Part shown: piece after piece, positions 29,232 through 37,851 of the stretch
Layout of the letters: each line of letters starts with the position of its first letter
Numbering within the stretch: the first letter of the stretch is position 1
From: Lonsdalea iberica
GTDB taxonomy: Bacteria > Pseudomonadota > Gammaproteobacteria > Enterobacterales > Enterobacteriaceae
Assembly: GCF_002111585.1 (NCBI RefSeq)
Contig: NZ_LUTP01000024.1
Coordinates: 1-61,310, forward strand
Direction: 5' to 3'
Length of the DNA: 61,310 nt
Position numbers and translations under genes: made by a program
The notes under the pieces: generated by a model
Told to the model about the DNA's origin: nothing
Database searches by the model: none
Seen by the model: the letters and a program-made list of their open reading frames with translations, nothing else

Positions 29232-31499
29232 ATGGCAATTGTAAATCATACTCTCGGTTTTCCTCGCGTCGGCTTACGTCGTGAGTTGAAAAAAGCACAG
29301 GAAAGCTATTGGGCAGGGAACACCACCCAGGAAGAATTGCTGGCCGTCGGACGCGATCTGCGCGCCCGTCACTGGCAGCAGCAAAAGGATGCTGGCGTGG
29401 ACCTGCTGCCGGTGGGCGATTTTGCCTGGTACGATCATGTATTAACCACCAGTCTGCTGCTCGGCAACGTGCCGGCGCGTCACCAGAATGCGGATGGCTC
29501 GGTCGATCTGGATACGCTGTTCCGCATCGGTCGTGGCCGAGCGCCAACCGGCGAACCAGCTGCTGCCGCGGAAATGACCAAGTGGTTCAATACCAACTAC
29601 CACTACATGGTGCCTGAATTTACCCAAGGTCAGAATTTCAAACTGACCTGGACGCAACTGCTGGACGAAGTCGATGAAGCGCTAGCGTTGGGTCATAAAG
29701 TCAAACCCGTCCTGCTGGGACCGGTCTCCTATCTGTGGCTGGGTAAAGTGAAAGGCGCGGCGTTTGATCGTCTGTCCCTGCTGAACGATATCCTGCCGGT
29801 GTATAAGCAGGTTCTGGGCGAACTGGCCAAACGCGGCATCGAATGGGTGCAAATCGACGAGCCCGTGTTGGCGCTGGAACTTGAAGACAAATGGTTGACG
29901 GCGTTTAAACCGGCTTATGACGCGCTACAGGGACAGGTGAAACTGCTGCTGACCACCTATTTCGATAGCATCGGCCAAAATCTGGATACCATCAAAGGGC
30001 TGCCGGTTCAGGGGCTGCACGTTGACCTGGTGCACGGCAAAGACGACGCCGCGACGCTGAACGCTCAACTGCCGGCGGACTGGGTGCTGTCTCTGGGCGT
30101 GATCAACGGCCGTAACGTCTGGCGTGCAGACCTCAGCACCTGGTACGAACGCCTCCAGCCGCTGGTCGGCAAACGTGCGTTGTGGATCGGTAGCTCTTGC
30201 TCGCTGCTGCACAGCCCCATCGACCTGAGCGTAGAAACGCGTCTCGACGACGAAGTAAAAAGCTGGTTCGCGTTCGCGCTGCAGAAATGTAGCGAGCTGT
30301 CACTGCTGACCACTGCGCTGAACAGCGGCGACGGTAAACCGCTGGAAGTCTATAGTGCGCCGATCCGCGCTCGTCGCACCTCCACCCGCGTACACAATGC
30401 GGCGGTGGAAAAACGTCTGGCCGCCATTGTGGCGAAAGACAGCCAGCGCCAGCATCCTTATCCGCAGCGAGCTGAAGCCCAACGCACTCGCTTCCAACTG
30501 CCGTCATGGCCGACGACGACCATCGGTTCATTCCCGCAAACCACCGAAATCCGCAGTTTGCGTCTGGACTTCAAACAGGGTCGTCTGGATGGTCAGCACT
30601 ATCGGACGGGGATTGCCGAACACATCAAACAGGCGATCACCGAGCAGGAGCGTCTGGATCTGGATGTGCTGGTGCACGGCGAAGCCGAGCGTAACGACAT
30701 GGTCGAGTATTTCGGCGAACATTTGGACGGTTTCGTCTTTACGCAGAACGGCTGGGTTCAGAGCTACGGCTCCCGCTGCGTGAAACCGCCGGTCATCATC
30801 GGCGACATCAGCCGCCCAGAGCCAATCACTGTCGAGTGGGCGAAGTACGCGCAGTCCTTAACCAGCAAGCCGGTGAAAGGCATGCTGACCGGTCCTGTGA
30901 CCATCCTGTGCTGGTCGTTCCCGCGTGAAGACGTCAGCCGTGAAACCATCGCCAAGCAGATTGCGCTGGCGTTGCGCGACGAAGTGGAAGATTTGGAAAA
31001 AGCCGGCATCGGTATTATCCAAATCGACGAACCGGCGCTGCGTGAAGGCCTGCCGCTGCATCGCTCTGACTGGAAAGCCTATCTGGAATGGGCGGTGGAA
31101 GCGTTCCGTTTGAATGCCGCGATTGCTCAGGACGACACGCAGATCCACACCCATATGTGTTACTGCGAGTTCAACGACATCATGGATTCCATCGCTGCGC
31201 TGGATGCTGATGTTATTACCATCGAAACCTCGCGTTCCGACATGGAGCTTTTGGAATCGTTCGAGGAGTTCGAATATCCGAACGAAATCGGTCCCGGTGT
31301 TTACGATATTCACTCGCCGAATGTCCCAAGCGTGGAATGGATTGAAGCGCTGCTGCGCAAGGCGGCGGAATATGTCCCTGCCGACCGCCTGTGGGTGAAC
31401 CCGGACTGCGGTCTGAAAACCCGCGGTTGGCCGGAAACGCGTCAATCATTGGCCAATATGGTGCAGGCGGCCAAACGTCTGCGCGAAACGCAGGCCTGA
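29232..31499 (+). CDS. metE: Cobalamin-independent methionine synthase
   Basis: The 755-residue zinc enzyme transfers a methyl group from 5-methyl-tetrahydropteroyl-triglutamate to homocysteine. Two beta/alpha barrels are present, and the C-terminal one holds the zinc ligands. His641 and Cys643 are seen in HTHMCYC, and the further Cys lies in [11 protein letters not shown] near 728. The N-terminus [20 protein letters not shown] is typical. It is divergent from its activator metR and ends at a strong terminator. The length is 2 residues more than in E. coli. Confidence 0.98.
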   Translation: MAIVNHTLGFPRVGLRRELKKAQESYWAGNTTQEELLAVGRDLRARHWQQQKDAGVDLLPVGDFAWYDHVLTTSLLLGNVPARHQNADGSVDLDTLFRIGRGRAPTGEPAAAAEMTKWFNTNYHYMVPEFTQGQNFKLTWTQLLDEVDEALALGHKVKPVLLGPVSYLWLGKVKGAAFDRLSLLNDILPVYKQVLGELAKRGIEWVQIDEPVLALELEDKWLTAFKPAYDALQGQVKLLLTTYFDSIGQNLDTIKGLPVQGLHVDLVHGKDDAATLNAQLPADWVLSLGVINGRNVWRADLSTWYERLQPLVGKRALWIGSSCSLLHSPIDLSVETRLDDEVKSWFAFALQKCSELSLLTTALNSGDGKPLEVYSAPIRARRTSTRVHNAAVEKRLAAIVAKDSQRQHPYPQRAEAQRTRFQLPSWPTTTIGSFPQTTEIRSLRLDFKQGRLDGQHYRTGIAEHIKQAITEQERLDLDVLVHGEAERNDMVEYFGEHLDGFVFTQNGWVQSYGSRCVKPPVIIGDISRPEPITVEWAKYAQSLTSKPVKGMLTGPVTILCWSFPREDVSRETIAKQIALALRDEVEDLEKAGIGIIQIDEPALREGLPLHRSDWKAYLEWAVEAFRLNAAIAQDDTQIHTHMCYCEFNDIMDSIAALDADVITIETSRSDMELLESFEEFEYPNEIGPGVYDIHSPNVPSVEWIEALLRKAAEYVPADRLWVNPDCGLKTRGWPETRQSLANMVQAAKRLRETQA

Positions 31500-31592
31500 T
31501 TGCTGACGAGAGAGCCGTCCTGTCAGTGTCCCGGTGCTTCGCCGGGACGAATCAGCCCACAGGTATGAGTCACCCGCAGGCTCATTAATGTC

Positions 31593-31626
31593 TCAACGGG
31601 GGAAACGAGAGTTTCCCCCGTTTTTT
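31593..31626 (+). terminator. Rho-independent terminator after metE
   Basis: AACGGGGGAAAC at 31595-31606, loop GAGA, and the exact complement GTTTCCCCCGTT at 31611-31622 form a 12-bp stem that runs into a T tract. It begins about 95 bp past the metE stop. Confidence 0.92.
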
Positions 31627-31716
31627 ATTGCCCATCCACCCGGTTTTCTCCCTCCCTTCCTCATGTATAGCGCCTGACGCGGCAGCGTTCCGACAGTCCG
31701 TCAACAGGTGTTAATC

Positions 31717-31747
31717 CCCCGTTGTCGAAGACGGCGACGGGGCTTTT
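31717..31747 (+). terminator. Second terminator-like hairpin between metE and gntR
   Basis: CCCCGTTGTC at 31717-31726 pairs fully with GGCGACGGGG at 31733-31742 (two G-T pairs), followed by CTTTTG. No gene lies between it and the metE terminator 90 bp upstream. It may be a relic of a gene removed from this site. The stretch 31500-31838 otherwise shows nothing coding. Confidence 0.45.
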
Positions 31748-31838
31748 GAGTCACTATCGTTAGAACGGGGTTTGTTCGGTAATTTTCTTCATATCGCTGT
31801 AATAAAAGAATTTTTTTGCTGACTGAATGTGCCGAAGG

Positions 31839-32849
31839 TCAGCTGAGGCGCTGCAGATAGGGGGGGAGCGTGGGTTCCGGCAGTACGGACAGGACTTTCA
31901 ATTTTTTCAGCGTGCGATTCTGAGCATTCGCCAGATGCTCATCCAGGGTCTGCGCTGCGAGCTCCCAGCAACCTTCCAGCAGTTGTTCGTAGATCACCTG
32001 ATGCTCGTTTACCATGGCCTCATCGACGGGCAGCGAGAGCGTTTCATGGAAGATGCGCGCGATCGTCAGGGTAGAGTGACTCTGCCGAAGAATATCAACC
32101 AACGTGCGGTTACCCGCAAACTCCAGGCTGAGCAGATGAAGATCGTCTTCGACCTGCTCGAGTTCGGCTCCCGTGCTGATTTTACTGGTTCGAATGCGCT
32201 CTATATGCGTCAGACTGGCATCGATGTGTTTCTGAGGGATAAGAGGGCCAGCCCGACGCAGCGCGGCGGGTTCAAGACTGGCTCGAACTTCATAATGCTC
32301 GCGGATTTCACGGGCGGTTAGCGGCCCAGCCAGCCATTGGGAGTAGGGCTCTTTTTCTACCAGACCGCGATCGCGCAGTCGCATCAGGCTTTCGCGAATA
32401 ACGTTGCGGCTGACGTGGTAAAACTCGGCGGCACTGGCCTCGTTGAGCTGGTAATGACCGAACACCATACAGGTCGACAGCGCTTCATGCAGGTCGCTGA
32501 GCACTTTTTCACCGGTGCTGCGTGTGTCCACCAGTTCTTGCTGCTGATCGAACCCCAGCATGGTGCGGTTGAGCGGCATACGCACAGGCTCAATTTCCTG
32601 ATCTTCCGCCGCCACGATGAACCCGCGGCCTTCGAAACGGCTGATCAACCCTTCTTCATGCAAAAGTCCGAGAGCCCGGCGGACGGGAACGCGACTGGTA
32701 CCAAACAATTCAGCTAGCGGTCCTTCCAGCATGACCAATCCAACAGGCAACGTGTTCGCCTTAATGGCCTGCTGCAATACCTGATGGATCATTTCGTAAC
32801 GTGCTGTGCCACGAATGTCCGGCTTTTTATTATCGTGTGTAGTTAACAT
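31839..32849 (-). CDS. GntR family regulator with two winged-helix domains and an FCD domain
   Basis: The 336-residue protein has an unusual layout. A first winged helix at about 15-80 (LAELFGTSRVPVRRALGLLHEEGLISRFEGRGF) is followed by a linker and a second winged helix at about 108-178 (AAEFYHVSRNVIRESLMRLRDRGLVEK). A helical FCD-type effector domain fills about 180-320. Usual FadR-group GntR proteins are about 230-250 residues with one winged helix. It is probably a ligand-responsive repressor of the divergent SDR gene and perhaps of the binding-protein gene beyond it. It has no E. coli counterpart at this position. The ligand is unknown. Confidence 0.8.
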   Translation of the reverse strand: MLTTHDNKKPDIRGTARYEMIHQVLQQAIKANTLPVGLVMLEGPLAELFGTSRVPVRRALGLLHEEGLISRFEGRGFIVAAEDQEIEPVRMPLNRTMLGFDQQQELVDTRSTGEKVLSDLHEALSTCMVFGHYQLNEASAAEFYHVSRNVIRESLMRLRDRGLVEKEPYSQWLAGPLTAREIREHYEVRASLEPAALRRAGPLIPQKHIDASLTHIERIRTSKISTGAELEQVEDDLHLLSLEFAGNRTLVDILRQSHSTLTIARIFHETLSLPVDEAMVNEHQVIYEQLLEGCWELAAQTLDEHLANAQNRTLKKLKVLSVLPEPTLPPYLQRLS

Positions 32850-33530
32850 CCTTTATGACATCGTCTCCTGCCATGCGCATGACGTCATTATCGCACACCT
32901 CTGCGGCGATGTGCGTGACTGATGGCGGCTAAAAAACAGCCTGTTTGGATAATGCACGTTCAATAATGGATGTTTCAATATAAGATACGTTTATGGATAA
33001 TACTCATCGAGACAGTGAGTTTTTAGGCGTAAATATTGATACTTGGTCACTTTTAAAGCTTAGACGATATATTTATCTAATATTTTTGCATTTTACGATG
33101 ATCTTTTATTTTTTCGTGATCTTAAGCGCCCATTTAACGGGCGAATAGTGATGCGCCAACTAAATAGATAGCTATCTATTTGAGGCATTTTCGGCGGATT
33201 AAACGCGTTTTGTTTGGAAAAAACAGAGGGCTGGAGAGCTCTGCGGCAGTTGGCGTTGGCGGGATAGGGAAAAAGACCTTTTAATCCACAAAACGTGGCC
33301 CGGCGAAGCGTATTCACAGCCCCCTCGCGTGATGACCCCGCAGTTTTGCCCGCGGTTCTTGTTAGAAATCATGGGATAAAATCCTGAATCCGCCGACGGG
33401 ATCGCTTTCTTCATCTGATTATCTGCTATCTCTATTTTACGCGGTGGGCTGTGGCGCGCTTTGTGCGCCGTAGCCCGCGCTTTGATTATCGACGACGGTC
33501 ATCTACAGAGGCCGAATTAGGAAGGATAGA
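32850..33530. promoter_or_regulatory. Divergent gntR / SDR control region with palindromes
   Basis: This 681-bp non-coding stretch is AT-rich in its middle. A perfect ATGACGTCAT palindrome at 32879-32888 sits 30 bp from the gntR start and joins an ATGCGCAT palindrome at 32873-32880. A perfect 20-bp palindrome lies at 33162-33181 (listed separately). A small CGCCC/GGGCG stem is near 33128. The open frames within (for example 33199-33414 on the minus strand) show no family features. Confidence 0.5.
33162..33181. promoter_or_regulatory. Perfect 20-bp AT-rich palindrome
   Basis: AAATAGATAGCTATCTATTT reads identically on both strands, with no spacer. Its symmetry and its place between gntR and the SDR gene suggest a dimeric regulator site, possibly for the neighbouring GntR protein. 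Its function is inferred only. Confidence 0.45.
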
Positions 33531-34277
33531 ATGTCATTACAGGATAAACGCGTTGTTATCAGCGGCGCGGCCAGCGGTATTGGGTTCGCTATCGCCGAAC
33601 TTTTCTCACATCATGGCCCGCGCCTGCTGTTGTCCGATCGCGATGCGGAAGGATTGGAACACGTCGTCGAGCGCTGTCGCCAACGCGGTGTTGAATGCTA
33701 TGGGAGTGTCGTGGATGTCGGGACGCCGTTGGGAGCGCAGCAAAGCGTTGATGACTGCGTTCGATACTACGACGGTATCGATGTACTGATTAATAATGCG
33801 GGACTGTTGACGCAGGCGCCCTGTGAAGCGATCACGCTGGAGATGTGGGAGGATATGATGGCGGTAGACCTGCGCAGCGTATTTCTCTCTTCTCAGCGGG
33901 CGCTGCCATGGATGCGGCGTCAGCGTTGGGGCCGCATCATCAATATCGCCTCCCAGCTCGGTATCAAAGGCGGGGCCGAGCTGTGCCATTATGTGGCGGC
34001 GAAAGCTGGCGTCATTGGTTTCACCAAATCGCTGGCGCTGGAGATGGCTCCGCACAATGTGCTGGTCAACGCCATCGCTCCCGGCCCGATAGCGACGCCG
34101 ATGGTTGACGGCATCAGCAGCGACTGGAAAACAGCCAAAGCCGCCGAGCTACCGTTAGGGCGGTTCGGCAACGCTGACGAGGTAGCGCCAGCCGCGCTGT
34201 TGCTGGCCAGCGATCCTGGCGGCAACCTCTTTGTCGGTCAAACGCTGGGGCCAAATTCCGGCGACGTTATGCCGTAA
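33531..34277 (+). CDS. Short-chain dehydrogenase/reductase (FabG-like)
   Basis: The 248-residue classical SDR has VVISGAASGIGFAIA (8-22, cofactor site), NNAG (88-91) and the catalytic set Ser141, Tyr154 and Lys158 in IASQ and YVAAK. It has an FabG-like C-terminus (AIAPGPIATPMV, LASDPGGNLFVGQTLGPNSG). Asp36 after the second strand suggests NAD(H) over NADP(H). The substrate is unknown. It is probably an alcohol or sugar-type oxidoreductase of a catabolic pathway, not fatty acid FabG, because of its place beside gntR and a binding-protein gene. The ribosome site GGAAGGATAGA precedes the ATG. Confidence 0.85.
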   Translation: MSLQDKRVVISGAASGIGFAIAELFSHHGPRLLLSDRDAEGLEHVVERCRQRGVECYGSVVDVGTPLGAQQSVDDCVRYYDGIDVLINNAGLLTQAPCEAITLEMWEDMMAVDLRSVFLSSQRALPWMRRQRWGRIINIASQLGIKGGAELCHYVAAKAGVIGFTKSLALEMAPHNVLVNAIAPGPIATPMVDGISSDWKTAKAAELPLGRFGNADEVAPAALLLASDPGGNLFVGQTLGPNSGDVMP

Positions 34278-34705
34278 TCCGAAAATATGCCGACGTCGCT
34301 TTCGGGCCTGCTCCCGATAGGCCACTGACCGTCGGTTGATGACTGCGGTGTCGTCGATTGTGGACAATGGTGCCACAATAGCGCTCTCACCGGCTCACGC
34401 GCGCCAACCCGTGGTTTCACGAAAGATCTTCAGGGCTGTTTAACGGTGTGCCTGTTGATGGTGACGTCGGTATGGCCCGTCTCAATTGAGTTTTAGAGGT
34501 ATTATTATTGTGAAAAAAAAGCACATCCCCGTCATTTCCCGGGGATCTCTTCTCGTTTCTCCCCGTCAGCACCTCGGCGAACAGCCTGTGATCTCCCTAC
34601 GCCCTTGCGGCGAGGGAACATGATGAGGCGGGGAAACTGGCTTTCAAAACGCGAAAGCGGCGTGGAGCGCCTTCAGACTCCGGCGATCATGAAAAGCGGC
34701 GGTCA
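34278..34705. other. 428-bp gap with a hairpin, no gene seen
   Basis: No credible frame is seen between the SDR gene and the binding-protein-like gene. A bidirectional hairpin ATCCCCG/CGGGGAT spans 34525-34546. It has an A8 run on its left side (T8 on the minus strand) and a pyrimidine-rich tail on its right. It may end SDR transcription, so the next gene could have its own promoter in 34560-34700. Confidence 0.4.
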
Positions 34706-35887
34706 ATGATGAAGAGCAACGGTGTGACCTTACGAGTACTGGGCACTTCAGTGACGTTGCTGGAGCTGCTGCAGAAGCAGGCCGAGCAGGATCTAGGCAT
34801 GTGCATCGACTATCGGATATGCAGCGTGAAAGAAGCGCAGCGCATCGCCGTGATGCACCCTGAAAGTTACGATCTCTATGACCAATGGTTTCACAATATC
34901 GACTTTGTCTGGCCTGCACAGGCAATCCAGCCGCTTGAGATCGCTAAACTGCAGTATTGGGATGAGGTCAACGACCTCCCGAAGCGGGGCAGGCTGTTGC
35001 CCGGTCAGGCGCCGAGCCGCGGCAGCGAACCTTCACATCGCCTGTATGTGCAGGATAATGGCGAACTGGGCGCCCACCCTACCGATAAAATCAGTATGCT
35101 TCCGTTGACGCACAACACGGACAGCTTCGCCTATCAGGTCGAGCGGCTGCCGGCCTCACTCGTCGGTAAGGAGGAGAGCTGGGGATGGCTGGTGGATCCC
35201 GCATTCTTTGGTCAGGTCGCGTTACAGGATGAAGCTTCGATGGGCGTGTTGGACGCCGTGCTGGCGGTGCAAGCGCGTGGACTGCTCAAGTTCGGCAACG
35301 TGGGTAACCTGACGCTGGAAGAGATAGATAGGCTGGCCGACGTATTGTCTGGCTTACGTCGGCAAGGACATTTTGCCGCGCTGGGTTCGACGCATGATGA
35401 GGCCAGCAAACTTATCGGCAACCAGCTGGTGTGCATACAGAGCCTGTGGGCGCCAACGTATTTTCGTCATCACTTCCGCCAAAAAGGGTTCAAGCTGGCG
35501 GTGCCGCGAGAGGGTTATCGCGCCTGGTACGGCGGTTTGTCGATGTCGCGCTGCGTCAGCGGGCGTGTAAAAGAGGCCGCCTACGATTATCTGAACTGGT
35601 GGCAGTCCGGCTGGCCGGGGGCGGTCATGGCGCGGCAGGGCTACTATATTTCCAACCCGCAGCGTACGCGGGCCTATCTCTCTGACGCCGAATGGGATTT
35701 CTGGTACGGTGGCAAACCCGCGGTCGAAACGCTGCCGGATGCGCACGGTAACCCTCTGATCATGCCGGGCGAGCTGCGCGACGGAGGGAGTTACGAGCAA
35801 CGCATGGGGCACATTGCTGTTTGGAATTCGGTGATGGATGAACACAACTATCTCGTGCGGCGCTGGCAAGACTTTGTCCATGCCTGA
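34706..35887 (+). CDS. PotD/PotF-like solute-binding protein without signal peptide
   Basis: The 393-residue protein resembles bacterial type 2 periplasmic binding proteins of the spermidine/putrescine group. Typical parts are SYDLYDQWFHNIDFVWP, ISMLPLTHNTDSFAY, SWGWLVDPAFFGQVALQDE, VPREGYRAWYGGLSMSR and AAYDYLNWWQSGWPGAVMARQGYY. The N-terminus MMKSNGVTLRVLGTSVTLLELL begins directly with the first beta strand of the domain. No hydrophobic export signal or Tat motif precedes it, and no in-frame upstream start supplies one. No permease or ATPase gene is nearby. It is either a cytosolic sensor or the leftover of a transporter operon. The ribosome site is weak. Confidence 0.7.
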   Translation: MMKSNGVTLRVLGTSVTLLELLQKQAEQDLGMCIDYRICSVKEAQRIAVMHPESYDLYDQWFHNIDFVWPAQAIQPLEIAKLQYWDEVNDLPKRGRLLPGQAPSRGSEPSHRLYVQDNGELGAHPTDKISMLPLTHNTDSFAYQVERLPASLVGKEESWGWLVDPAFFGQVALQDEASMGVLDAVLAVQARGLLKFGNVGNLTLEEIDRLADVLSGLRRQGHFAALGSTHDEASKLIGNQLVCIQSLWAPTYFRHHFRQKGFKLAVPREGYRAWYGGLSMSRCVSGRVKEAAYDYLNWWQSGWPGAVMARQGYYISNPQRTRAYLSDAEWDFWYGGKPAVETLPDAHGNPLIMPGELRDGGSYEQRMGHIAVWNSVMDEHNYLVRRWQDFVHA

Positions 35888-36125
35888 TTGCTGACAAGCG
35901 CCTGCCGAATGCGGCGTCGGCGCGGAACTCATGCCGAAATGACGTGTCTCGCGGACTGAGCGACATCGTCGCCCTTTTCGCAGTACAAAAAATCTATGCA
36001 CACAGAGTGTGGTATCAACCAATGATTACCTTCTTCGTGAGCGACCGAGTTCACGGAGTTACCGGGTATATGGCGCTCTGGGTTGGGGCGATGCCCTCTG
36101 ATTCACTACATCGATGGAGAGCGAT

Positions 36126-36884
36126 ATGTCTGATGTATTTCATCTGGGATTAACCCAGGAAGATGTTCATGGTGCCGAACTGGCGATTGTGCCGGGCGAT
36201 CCGGCGCGGGTAGAGAAAATCGCCCGTTTGATGGAAAAACCGGTATTCCTGGCGTCTCACCGCGAATTCACCTCCTGGCGCGCCGAGCTGGCGGGCAAGC
36301 CGGTGATCATTTGTTCGACCGGCATCGGCGGGCCGTCTACGTCGATTGCGGTGGAAGAACTGGCGCAGCTGGGCATTCGCACATTTCTGCGCGTCGGCAC
36401 GACCGGGGCTATCCAGCCCCATATCTCCGTTGGCGATGTGCTGGTGACGACGGCGGCGGTGCGTCTCGACGGCGCCAGCCTGCATTTCGCGCCGATGGAG
36501 TTTCCCGCCGTCGCGGACTTCGCCTGCACGGCGGCGTTGGTGGAGGCCACTCGCGCCGCCGGTCATACGCTGCATGTCGGCGTCACCGCCTCTTCCGACA
36601 CTTTTTATCCGGGACAGGAGCGTTACGATACCTTCTCGAATCGGGTCGTGCGTCGTTTCCGTGGGTCGATGGAAGAGTGGCAGAGCATGGGAGTGCTGAA
36701 CTACGAAATGGAGTCCGCGACGCTGCTGACGATGTGCGCCAGCCAAGGGCTGCGCGCAGGGATGGTGGCGGGCGTTATCGTGAATCGGACTCAGCAGGAA
36801 ACCCCCGATGCCGCCACGATGAAACTGGCCGAAACCGCGTCGGTGAACGTGGTGCTGGCGGCGGCGCGCACGCTGCTTTCTTGA
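36126..36884 (+). CDS. udp: Uridine phosphorylase
   Basis: The 252-residue enzyme splits uridine to uracil and ribose 1-phosphate in pyrimidine salvage. It shows [47 protein letters not shown], the [16 protein letters not shown] loop and [12 protein letters not shown]. The start at 36126 follows GGAGAGCGAT and gives MSDVFHLGL, like E. coli; an ATG at 36114 would add four residues. Its E. coli neighbours metE and rmuC are both in this window, but separated from it by other genes. Confidence 0.95.
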   Translation: MSDVFHLGLTQEDVHGAELAIVPGDPARVEKIARLMEKPVFLASHREFTSWRAELAGKPVIICSTGIGGPSTSIAVEELAQLGIRTFLRVGTTGAIQPHISVGDVLVTTAAVRLDGASLHFAPMEFPAVADFACTAALVEATRAAGHTLHVGVTASSDTFYPGQERYDTFSNRVVRRFRGSMEEWQSMGVLNYEMESATLLTMCASQGLRAGMVAGVIVNRTQQETPDAATMKLAETASVNVVLAAARTLLS

Positions 36885-36916
36885 ATCCATTCATTTCCAC
36901 TCATTAAAGGAACGCT

Positions 36917-37699
36917 ATGACGTTAGCCAAGACGCTGCATCCTTCCGTCCTGCCGCTGAACGGCGGGATCAATTTTCGCGATCTGGGCGGGTTAGCCGCG
37001 GCCGACGGTCGTCGAGTGCGCCCCGGCAAGCTGCTGCGCGCTGGCGCGCTGGATGAACTGAGCGATCAGGATCGCACGTATCTGGCCGATGTGCCGGTCG
37101 CGCACGTGGTCGATTATCGCGATATCTCGGAGGCCGCTCTGCGTCCGGACCGGCTGTGGGCGGGTGTCCGCTATCATGCCGTGCCGGCTAACCCGCCGAG
37201 TCATGAAGTGACGGCGAATCTTGAATCGCTGGGGTCGGAGAAGCTGGCCGAGCTGGATGCGCGCGCTTTCATGCTTACCGTGTATGAAAGGCTGCCGTTC
37301 GATAACAGCGCCTATCACCACCTGGTCCAGTTGCTGCAATCACCGGACGAGGGCGCGTTGGTACAGCATTGTGCGGTCGGCAAGGATCGGACCGGCGTCG
37401 GGGTTGCGCTGGTGTTATTCGCGCTGGGTGCGGATGAACAGACGGTGATGGAGGATTACCTTCTCACGGAAACCACGCTGGAGCCGTTCCGCCAGCGTCT
37501 GGTCGAGGAGCTGACGCCCGTGCTCGGCGAGGCGGCAATGCGGCCGTTCGCTTTTATTTTATCGGCTAGAGAGGAGTTTCTGCAGACGGCGCTGCGGACG
37601 ATACGTGAGCGGCACGGCTCGATAGACAACTGGTTGATGCGGGATTACGGATTGGATGCGTCAGCGCGGGAACGCTTGCGCGAACGCTATTTAGATTAA
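36917..37699 (+). CDS. Tyrosine-protein phosphatase (Y_phosphatase3 family)
   Basis: The 260-residue cysteine phosphatase has NFRDLGG (19-25) near its N-terminus and the P-loop HCAVGKDRTG (151-160) with catalytic Cys152 and Arg158, a CX5R signature. Family members act on phosphotyrosine or phosphoinositides. Bacterial ones include the secreted Mycobacterium PtpB and Listeria LipA, but no signal peptide is visible here. It follows udp by 32 bp with its own site AAAGGAACGCT, so it is probably cotranscribed with it. The substrate is unknown. Confidence 0.83.
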   Translation: MTLAKTLHPSVLPLNGGINFRDLGGLAAADGRRVRPGKLLRAGALDELSDQDRTYLADVPVAHVVDYRDISEAALRPDRLWAGVRYHAVPANPPSHEVTANLESLGSEKLAELDARAFMLTVYERLPFDNSAYHHLVQLLQSPDEGALVQHCAVGKDRTGVGVALVLFALGADEQTVMEDYLLTETTLEPFRQRLVEELTPVLGEAAMRPFAFILSAREEFLQTALRTIRERHGSIDNWLMRDYGLDASARERLRERYLD

Positions 37700-37716
37700 G
37701 CGCGCGAGCAAAACGA

Positions 37717-37756
37717 CGGGCCGATCATGCCGCACGATAATGGCAGGGTCGGCCCG
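37717..37756 (+). terminator. Hairpins after the phosphatase gene
   Basis: CGGGCCGA at 37717-37724 pairs with TCGGCCCG at 37749-37756, with an inner TGCC/GGCA stem. Further on, GACGGCGG near 37788 can pair with CCGCCGTC just before TTTTG near 37835. One of these probably ends plus-strand transcription before the convergent ppc gene. Neither is a clean terminator. Confidence 0.35.
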
Positions 37757-37851
37757 CAGGTGGCGATATGGGCTGGACCGAGACGGCGGCGAAAAACGCG
37801 TTATCTCGGTCAGACGGACGGAGGGCTCCGCCGTCTTTTGACTCACCGGAA

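Noticed and set aside
36040..36070. CRP site upstream of udp
   Set aside because: CGTGA...TCACG is present but the spacing does not fit TGTGA-N6-TCACA.
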